A stretch of DNA of 64,000 nt from contig SVHN01000002.1 in NCBI GenBank assembly GCA_015055805.1, positions 124,001 to 188,000 on the forward strand. Reading direction: 5' to 3'. The notes beneath the pieces were generated by a model. It had not been told where the DNA came from, ran no database searches, and worked only from the letters and a program-made list of their open reading frames with translations. Source of the stretch: Clostridiales bacterium (GTDB taxonomy: Bacteria; Bacillota; Clostridia; Christensenellales; Borkfalkiaceae). The translations under genes were made by a program, and so were the position numbers. Of the stretch, positions 58,985 to 64,000 are shown one piece after another (the stretch's first letter is position 1; the number at the start of each line of letters is the position of its first letter).

Positions 58985-59755
58985 ATGTACAGAGCGCAAC
59001 CAGAAAGAATAGGCAGACTGAAACAGCCTTGGAAAGGCAAGATTAATCCGTTTAAGATTATTGACGGCGTTTATTTCGTTGGAACGTATCAAGCAAGTAG
59101 TCATTTACTCGACACGGGCGACGGTTTAATTTTATTTGACACAGGCTATGAAAACACTACTTATTTAGTGTTAAATTCCATACACCAACTCGGCTTTGAC
59201 GTCAAGGATATAAAATACATAGTAAACACGCATTGGCACGGCGATCATACCGAAGGTACTGCGCCGATAGCAGATCTTTCGGGCGCAAAGACGGTTATAG
59301 GAAGAAAAGACGCTGAAAAGGCAAAGCAGTATTTTGATCCCGATATTATCGTTAAGGACGGCGACAGCATAACGCTAGGAAACGTCACCGTAAGGTTTAT
59401 GGAAACGCCGGGGCATACCGAAGGCACGATATCGTTCCTATTTGAAAAAGAGCACGACGGCAAGAAATACTTAGTGGGAAGTTTTGGCGGCGCAGGCGCG
59501 AATACTCTAAGGAAAGATACCGTAGAGTTTGACGGCGCAAGGGAAATGTATTTAGACTCAATAGCGCGCCTAAAAAAATGCGACGTGGACGTGTTTTTAG
59601 GTAATCATTGTTGGAACAACGATACCGAGAGAAGATACCAAGAAATGGTAAAGACGGGCAAAAACACCTTTATCGACAAGACGGCGTGGACTGAGTTTTT
59701 GGATTATTGCGAAGATCGCGTACTTAAAATTCTTCAAGCCGAGAAAAATTTATAA
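58985..59755 (+). CDS. Metallo-beta-lactamase-fold hydrolase
   Basis: A 256-residue metallohydrolase. The zinc motif is NTHWHGDHTEG (HxHxDH, about 81-91), a third His is in TPGHTEGTISF, and NHCWNND near residue 210 may give the last ligand, as in subclass B3-like enzymes. The substrate is unknown; relatives range from lactamases to general hydrolases. It lacks a signal peptide. It sits between truA and rplM, where a gene is not usually found. AAGGAG lies before the ATG at 58985. Confidence 0.82.
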   Translation: MYRAQPERIGRLKQPWKGKINPFKIIDGVYFVGTYQASSHLLDTGDGLILFDTGYENTTYLVLNSIHQLGFDVKDIKYIVNTHWHGDHTEGTAPIADLSGAKTVIGRKDAEKAKQYFDPDIIVKDGDSITLGNVTVRFMETPGHTEGTISFLFEKEHDGKKYLVGSFGGAGANTLRKDTVEFDGAREMYLDSIARLKKCDVDVFLGNHCWNNDTERRYQEMVKTGKNTFIDKTAWTEFLDYCEDRVLKILQAEKNL

Positions 59756-59764
59756 TAGTAAAAC

Positions 59765-59799
59765 AAAAAGGCGCAAGACACAAGATGTTGTGCCTTTTT
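59765..59799 (+). terminator. Terminator of the ecf-truA-MBL operon
   Basis: AAAAAGGCgCAA / TTGtGCCTTTTT with an 11-base loop and a T-run. Confidence 0.85.
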
Positions 59800-59861
59800 T
59801 GTTTTTTGTCAAAAAATTAAAGAAATTAGTGAAAAACTGTGTAAAATCTTGTGAAAAACGC

Positions 59862-60010
59862 TTGACTTAATACCCAAAATATTTTAATATATTTAGGCGT
59901 TTATAAGGCAAAGTTCGGTTTTTTCGGGATTAGCCCTCCCAAAATCCGCCCGTATTCGTGTTAAGGCGGAATATCAAACGGCGGCTTTATAACATTAATT
60001 ATAAAAAATC
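59862..60010 (+). promoter_or_regulatory. rplM promoter and probable L13-type leader
   Basis: TTGACT (59862-59867), 17 bases, TAATAT (59885-59890). The leader of about 115 bases closes with pairing between GTTTATAAGGC near 59899-59909 and GGCTTTATAAC near 59982-59992. Low-GC Gram-positives have an L13-binding leader here; this match is by position and closing stem only. Confidence 0.6.
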
Positions 60011-60024
60011 AAGGAGAATTCACA

Positions 60025-60456
60025 ATGAAGACTTATATGGCTCACGCAGAAAACGTGGACAGAAAGTGGTACGTTGTTGATGCTGAAGGCGTTGTTCTAG
60101 GTAGACTCGCTTCCAAAGTCGCAGCTATTCTTCGCGGTAAGAATAAGCCCACCTTCACCCCTAACGTTGACACGGGCGATTTCGTTATTATCGTTAATTG
60201 CGACAAGGTCGTATTAACCGGTAAGAAACTCGAAAAGAAATATTACAGATACCACACCGGACATATCGGTGGACTTAAATCCATACAGTACAAAACTCTT
60301 ATGGAAAACAAAGCGGACGTAGCAGTTTACGAAGCAGTTAAAGGCATGCTTCCCAAGAACAGCTTAGGTCGCAAAATGCTCACCAAACTTAAGGTTTATA
60401 GAGGTGCTGAACACAATCATCAGGCTCAAAAACCCGAAGTTATTAAATTGGTGTAA
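60025..60456 (+). CDS. rplM: 50S ribosomal protein L13
   Basis: A 143-residue L13. It has the conserved [30 protein letters not shown] start, and [31 protein letters not shown] near the end. AAGGAG precedes the ATG and rpsI follows after 12 bases. Confidence 0.98.
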   Translation: MKTYMAHAENVDRKWYVVDAEGVVLGRLASKVAAILRGKNKPTFTPNVDTGDFVIIVNCDKVVLTGKKLEKKYYRYHTGHIGGLKSIQYKTLMENKADVAVYEAVKGMLPKNSLGRKMLTKLKVYRGAEHNHQAQKPEVIKLV

Positions 60457-60468
60457 TGAGGTGTAATT

Positions 60469-60882
60469 ATGGCAAAAGCAACCAGTAAAAAGAAAGTTCA
60501 ATATTGGGGAACCGGCAGAAGAAAGAAGGCAATCGCAAGAGTACGCCTTATCCCTGCAGGTGACGGCACTATCGTAATCAACGGCAAGAGTCTTGACGAA
60601 TACTTCGGTCTTGACACTTTGAAGTTTATCGTTCGTCAACCGTTGGTATTAGTTGACGTTGCAGCAAAGTATGACGTTGCAGTAAACGTAGTAGGCGGTG
60701 GATTTACCGGTCAAGCAGGCGCAATCAGACACGGTATTGCTCGCGCACTTTTACAGGCAGAGCCCGAAACCAGAGCAGCATTAAAGAAAGCAGGCTTCTT
60801 AACCAGAGATTCCAGAATGAAGGAAAGAAAGAAGTACGGCTTAAAGAAAGCTCGTCGTGCTCCACAATTCTCAAAGAGATAA
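60469..60882 (+). CDS. rpsI: 30S ribosomal protein S9
   Basis: A 137-residue S9, with [16 protein letters not shown] (about 12-27), [19 protein letters not shown] and the basic tail ending APQFSKR that reaches the P-site tRNA. Confidence 0.98.
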   Translation: MAKATSKKKVQYWGTGRRKKAIARVRLIPAGDGTIVINGKSLDEYFGLDTLKFIVRQPLVLVDVAAKYDVAVNVVGGGFTGQAGAIRHGIARALLQAEPETRAALKKAGFLTRDSRMKERKKYGLKKARRAPQFSKR

Positions 60883-60901
60883 TTGTTTCAAACAAAACTA
60901 C

Positions 60902-60925
60902 AAGCCATTGGATTTCCAATGGCTT
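60902..60925 (+). terminator. Terminator of rplM-rpsI
   Basis: A perfect 10-bp stem (AAGCCATTGG / CCAATGGCTT) with a 4-base loop and T-rich tail. Confidence 0.92.
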
Positions 60926-60933
60926 TTGTTTTT

Positions 60934-61049
60934 GCCTTATACGCTACGCAATACTGCGTTACTGCTCGGCAGGGAAAACCTTAACGACCAAAAAGGTCGC
61001 CGCAGTCTTTTCCTTTGAGCGAGCCTTGTCTTGCTTGCGTCTAAGGCTT
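60934..61049. repeat. Long imperfect palindrome (repeat element or structured RNA)
   Basis: A 115-base stretch folds into one long interrupted hairpin: GCCTTA near 60934 pairs with TAAGGC near 61043, CTCG with CGAG, AGGGAAAA with TTTTCCT, and the tip is CGACC-AAAAA-GGTCG. It runs into the last codons of the small minus-strand gene and supplies its stop. It is best explained as a dispersed palindromic repeat or miniature mobile element; a structured RNA is possible. No second copy is in the window. Confidence 0.55.
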
Positions 61050-61319
61050 GAAAGATTTTGCTATTTCTAATCCCATTAACAGTCCTTTTTTTAGAGCAAA
61101 CAAATATATTTCTTCTTCATTTTCGACAGTTTCTTCATTAAGAACAAATTCAAATTCTCTATATTTGTTTTTTTGCTCGTCGTTCAAACTTTCCCAAAAC
61201 TCATCGTGTATTTTAAGCCGTTTTTGATTTTTGGTTTCATATTTCACGTTTTTTGCTAGTTTGCCATCGCATATTTTTTGCATGTCTTCAACAAAAGTTT
61301 GTAAAAATAATTCTTTCAT
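61041..61319 (-). CDS. Small unknown protein, possibly DUF6809-like
   Basis: A 92-residue, mostly helical, charged protein starting MKELFLQTFVEDMQ, with no membrane segment. The pattern of a central EFWESLNDEQKNKYREFEFVL helix and a final FALKKGLLMGLEIAKSF recalls the DUF6809 group of small Clostridia proteins, with low certainty. The start at 61319 has AAGGAG upstream. Its final codons and stop lie within the palindromic element, so the original end may have been different. Confidence 0.65.
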   Translation of the reverse strand: MKELFLQTFVEDMQKICDGKLAKNVKYETKNQKRLKIHDEFWESLNDEQKNKYREFEFVLNEETVENEEEIYLFALKKGLLMGLEIAKSFKP

Positions 61320-61440
61320 ATAATTCTCCTTGGTTAATATTTTTTGGATCAACTATATTTATACAATATCACATTGTGTGGCTTTTTGCTTGACAATCGT
61401 ATATTGGGTGATTTTTAATTTGAGGAACAAAGGAACTTTA

Positions 61441-61728
61441 TTATAATTTGTTTTTTTCTTTTACTCGTTTTATAAACTCGTCGTGTGACGTCATTGTGGA
61501 TAACATTGAACGTTGCAAAGGTTTTATCGGCTGGGGCTGGCTGGGCGTGGTGTCGGTTTTCGGCTTATTAGCGTTAGAATTATTTGTGTTTAGATTGTTT
61601 TTTATTGCCGATAAGATAGAGCCGAAAGTGTCGTTTTTAGTATCGTTTTCTTGGTCGGTATTTTTCTCTTGCGCGCTGTTTGCGCTTAAAAAAGAGTTTA
61701 AAAGATTAAAAATGCCGAATTTATCCAT
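61441..61728 (-). CDS. Small Asn/Thr-rich unknown protein
   Basis: A 95-residue protein starting MDKFGIFNLLNSFLSA. Residues 1-20 are hydrophobic-helical, 20-70 are low-complexity (Asn, Thr, Asp, Lys, Pro, Gln) and the end is a basic helix (HDEFIKRVKEKNKL). I recognise no family. An AAGGAGG site and a plausible promoter support that it is real. Confidence 0.65.
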   Translation of the reverse strand: MDKFGIFNLLNSFLSANSAQEKNTDQENDTKNDTFGSILSAIKNNLNTNNSNANKPKTDTTPSQPQPIKPLQRSMLSTMTSHDEFIKRVKEKNKL

Positions 61729-61754
61729 TTTATTGCCTCCTTGCCGAGAAAAAA

Positions 61755-61806
61755 ACAGTAAAAAACTTGAAAAATTATTGCAAAAGTTTTCAAGATGGTG
61801 TACAAT
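61755..61806. promoter_or_regulatory. Divergent promoters sharing one palindromic -35 box
   Basis: TTGCAA (61778-61783) reads the same on both strands. On the plus strand TACAAT (61801-61806) lies 17 bases away and serves the lipoprotein. On the minus strand TACTGT (61760-61755) lies 17 bases away and could serve the small Asn-rich gene. Confidence 0.6.
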
Positions 61807-61835
61807 ATATAACTGTATAAGTATATAATTATTTA

Positions 61836-61867
61836 TATTCGGGTATAGTCAAAAAGTTTCCCGAATA
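61836..61867 (+). repeat. Hairpin in the lipoprotein leader
   Basis: TATTCGGG / CCCGAATA with a 16-base loop, just before the GCGGAGAG ribosome site region. It has no T-run, so it is more likely an mRNA stability or translation element than a terminator. Confidence 0.5.
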
Positions 61868-61881
61868 AGAGCGGAGAGAAT

Positions 61882-63735
61882 ATGAAGAAGGTTTTAATTA
61901 AAATTTTAGTCTGCGCACTCGCGCTAAGTATGGTTGTTACTGGACTTGTCGGTTGTAAAAAAGACAAGTGGGACGGCACGAGTATGACGGCTTGGGGTAA
62001 AGTAGATGCTAGTACCAACGGCGGATTCGTTGCAGAAACCGAAGAGTATATTTATTATATCAACGGTATTGCCGATTCGACGGCTGACAACACTTTCGGT
62101 ACGCCTGTCAAAGGTGCGCTTATGGCGGCAGATAAAGACGATTTGACCAAGACCGAAGTCGTTGTTCCCAAACTTTTTGCGGCAACTGATTATAAGTCGG
62201 GTTTATTCCTTAACGGTGACTACGTTTATTACGGCACGCCGAACGTTGAGAAAGACGGTAGCGGTAACGTTGCAAACACCGAACTTACCTTTATGCGCAC
62301 TAAGCTTGACGGAACGGAAACTGAAGAATTCTTTACCGTTTCCTCTCTCGCTACTGAATATAGATTTATCGCAGCTAACGACACCGTTTATATCGTATAT
62401 TATGATACAGCGGAAACCGCGCTTTACTGTGTAGATACCGTTAACGACGAAAAACTCTGCATTGCAAAAACTGATGCTACTACTGAAAAGAATCGTTCAA
62501 TGGCATCTTATAACTTCCTTCCCGTTGAGGCAACCGACGGCGGACTTGCAGTTCTCTATACCGTATCAATTTATAGTGAAGAATATATTGAAAGCAAGGC
62601 TGAACAGCAGGGATATTCAAGAGCAACCGAAAAATACAATGAAATATATATGTATACCGTTGGTGAAGATTTAACCGTAGATTTAGGACTTGCAGGCAAG
62701 AAAGTTCTAGGTAATGACAAGAGCACTTTTGCAATAACCCTTGTTGACGGCGCGGATATCTACTACACCGAAACTTTGGAAAACGGAACGGTGAACACTT
62801 ACGGGATTAAGGCGGCAGACCTTAAAGACGGAAAGGACGCAACTAAAATTGAAAACAGTTCGTACGTTGCAGACGGCAATCTTATCGACCTTGCGTCGGA
62901 TACCGTTTACACCTTGACCGAAGGTAAAGTTCATAAATCGACTTTAAAGGGTAACGACAAGGCAGACAAAAAACTCGTTGCAAACAATTCTAATATAACC
63001 ACCATGCTTTTCGTTGAAGGCGAAGAATTATTCTACGTCAACGCAAGCACCCAGATAGCGAAAATCAAACTCGGCGAAGTTGATGCAAAAGAAATCCGCG
63101 TTTCGGGCGACACCGTATCAACGGCTTGGTTTGCTGCGGAAATCGCTTGTGGAAAACTCTTTTATCTCGATTCGTCTGCGCTCGGCGCATCTTACGTTCA
63201 TTACGTTTCGTTAGATGCAAAGGTGGATGGTGACGACACCGATAACGACGGTGAAATCGACGCGGCTTATCACCTTGTTGATGCAACCTTTATCGGTAAA
63301 ATGGTAGAATCCGACCTTGTAACGATTGCAAACACCAAGATAACTAATATCGCAAACAATTTAGAGAGTGGCACGCTCAAATTTGAAGAAGTTGACGGAA
63401 AACTCGTTGCAAAAGACGTATCTGATGCAAGAACGGCTTACAACGCGCTCAGCGAAGAGTCTAAGAAAGAGTTCAGCGAAGAAACGCTTGCAACCTTGGA
63501 AAACTACGAAAAGGCAGTTGAAATGGCAAATCTTTACGCAAAACTCGACGGAATGTACGGTTACGTCAACTTGTCTGAGGATGATCGAAAAGCGTTAAAG
63601 ACTGCTTACGACGAAGTTAAGGCGTCTATCGTTGAATTCCGCAAGAGCGAAAATTATTCAACCATAAGCGCGTATATTGCAAACAACTTAAAAGCAAACT
63701 ACGACTTAGCGGTTGCTGAGTTTGAAAGTAAGTAA
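61882..63735 (+). CDS. Large beta-propeller-like lipoprotein of unknown function
   Basis: A 617-residue lipoprotein with lipobox LVGC (Cys25). Residues about 30-460 hold repeated aromatic strand motifs (YIYYINGI, DYVYYGTPN, DTVYIVYYD, ADIYYTETLENG, EELFYVNAS, GKLFYLDSS), the look of a DUF5050-type six- or seven-bladed propeller. A Asp-rich DGDDTDNDGEID stretch near 452-463 could bind calcium. Residues 490-617 are helical (DARTAYNALSEESKKEFSEE). It is probably an exposed surface protein; the ligand is unknown. It is monocistronic. Confidence 0.82.
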   Translation: MKKVLIKILVCALALSMVVTGLVGCKKDKWDGTSMTAWGKVDASTNGGFVAETEEYIYYINGIADSTADNTFGTPVKGALMAADKDDLTKTEVVVPKLFAATDYKSGLFLNGDYVYYGTPNVEKDGSGNVANTELTFMRTKLDGTETEEFFTVSSLATEYRFIAANDTVYIVYYDTAETALYCVDTVNDEKLCIAKTDATTEKNRSMASYNFLPVEATDGGLAVLYTVSIYSEEYIESKAEQQGYSRATEKYNEIYMYTVGEDLTVDLGLAGKKVLGNDKSTFAITLVDGADIYYTETLENGTVNTYGIKAADLKDGKDATKIENSSYVADGNLIDLASDTVYTLTEGKVHKSTLKGNDKADKKLVANNSNITTMLFVEGEELFYVNASTQIAKIKLGEVDAKEIRVSGDTVSTAWFAAEIACGKLFYLDSSALGASYVHYVSLDAKVDGDDTDNDGEIDAAYHLVDATFIGKMVESDLVTIANTKITNIANNLESGTLKFEEVDGKLVAKDVSDARTAYNALSEESKKEFSEETLATLENYEKAVEMANLYAKLDGMYGYVNLSEDDRKALKTAYDEVKASIVEFRKSENYSTISAYIANNLKANYDLAVAEFESK

Positions 63736-63779
63736 TCGGTTTTATAATTTTTAACGCCTTATTCAAAATTAATATCATT

Positions 63780-63809
63780 AAAGACGAAACTTTTTTTGGT
63801 TTCGTCTTT
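63780..63809 (+). terminator. Terminator after the large lipoprotein gene
   Basis: AAAGACGAAA / TTTCGTCTTT stem with a 10-base loop and a long T-run. Confidence 0.9.
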
Positions 63810-63958
63810 TTTTTGTTGTTTTTCTGTGCTACAAAACGGTTATTTTTAAATTATTAACGCAATATTGTCGAAAAATGGCAAATAATATCGAAAAAATACT
63901 AAATAAAATAATATTTTTCATAATTCGACAAATATTTTTCAAAATTATTAAAAATCGT

Positions 63959-63987
63959 TTGGAAAATTTTGGATTTTGGTGTACAAT
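63959..63987 (+). promoter_or_regulatory. Promoter for a gene beyond the window
   Basis: TTGGAA (63959-63964), 17 bases, TACAAT (63982-63987). The spacer end and -10 (GGTGTACAAT) are the same as in the lipoprotein promoter at 61778-61806, so a related gene may follow. Confidence 0.65.
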
Positions 63988-64000
63988 GGGTTTAAATTAA

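Overview
This 64 kb window comes from a low-to-moderate GC bacterial chromosome and covers its replication-origin neighbourhood (dnaA, dnaN, recF, parAB with parS sites, rpmH-rnpA-yidD-yidC-jag, rsmG, mnmG). Gene content points to an anaerobic, fermentative, spore-capable member of the Clostridia (Bacillota): pyruvate:ferredoxin oxidoreductase, ferredoxin-thioredoxin reductase with thioredoxin, GTP-type PEP carboxykinase, the short HisG/HisZ pair, the forespore protein YyaC and forespore-type promoters. An uncultured gut lineage is a plausible guess; the species cannot be told from this window. Most promoters are clear sigma-A types with exact 17-base spacers.

Layout. 1-2.4 kb: start of a histidine operon (yerC/hisR-hisZ-hisG-hisD) with an operator over its promoter. 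2.5-6.0 kb: YfcC-type carrier, TVP38-type membrane protein and an acyltransferase with a zinc ribbon. 6.1-7.3 kb: rpsF-ssb-rpsR. 7.3-16.4 kb: cca, lipid kinase, pckA, a possible sporulation gene, sugar kinase, nucleoside hydrolase, lipoprotein, tRNA-Leu. 16.5-19.7 kb: polA-coaE. 19.7-21.7 kb: a small accessory island (methyltransferase, four-helix-bundle protein, AATATAACT repeat array, acetyltransferase) partly bracketed by inverted repeats. 21.7-25.6 kb: ftsH-parA-parB. 25.6-27.4 kb: a long gene-free stretch with four parS sites and an abrupt reversal of G/C strand bias. 27.4-35 kb: yyaC, the radC-gltX-phosphatase-membrane protein operon, a dipeptidase, an amino acid kinase, a forespore-type small gene with a frame break, and rnpB. 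35-47.6 kb: mnmG, dnaA, recF, a second zinc-ribbon acyltransferase, trxA/ftr, the yidC cluster, dnaN, a DnaA-box region, rsmG. 47.6-48.3 kb: a toxin-antitoxin pair. 48.3-51.9 kb: an amino acid ABC transporter with two substrate-binding lipoproteins whose lobes are in a permuted order. 52-55.6 kb: PFOR. 55.7-60.9 kb: ecfA1-ecfA2-ecfT-truA-MBL hydrolase, then rplM-rpsI. 60.9-64 kb: a palindromic element, small unknown genes and a large lipoprotein.

The most notable points are: (1) two neighbouring substrate-binding proteins that both look circularly permuted; (2) a 20-bp operator shared between the his operon and that transporter, suggesting a histidine transporter under YerC/HisR control; (3) the sharp compositional switch at the parS cluster, competing with the DnaA-box region next to dnaN as the origin; (4) a forespore-type small gene that needs a +1 frameshift; (5) the hairpin/AATATAACT array; (6) several genes with the -10 box 6-7 bases before ATG, which look leaderless.
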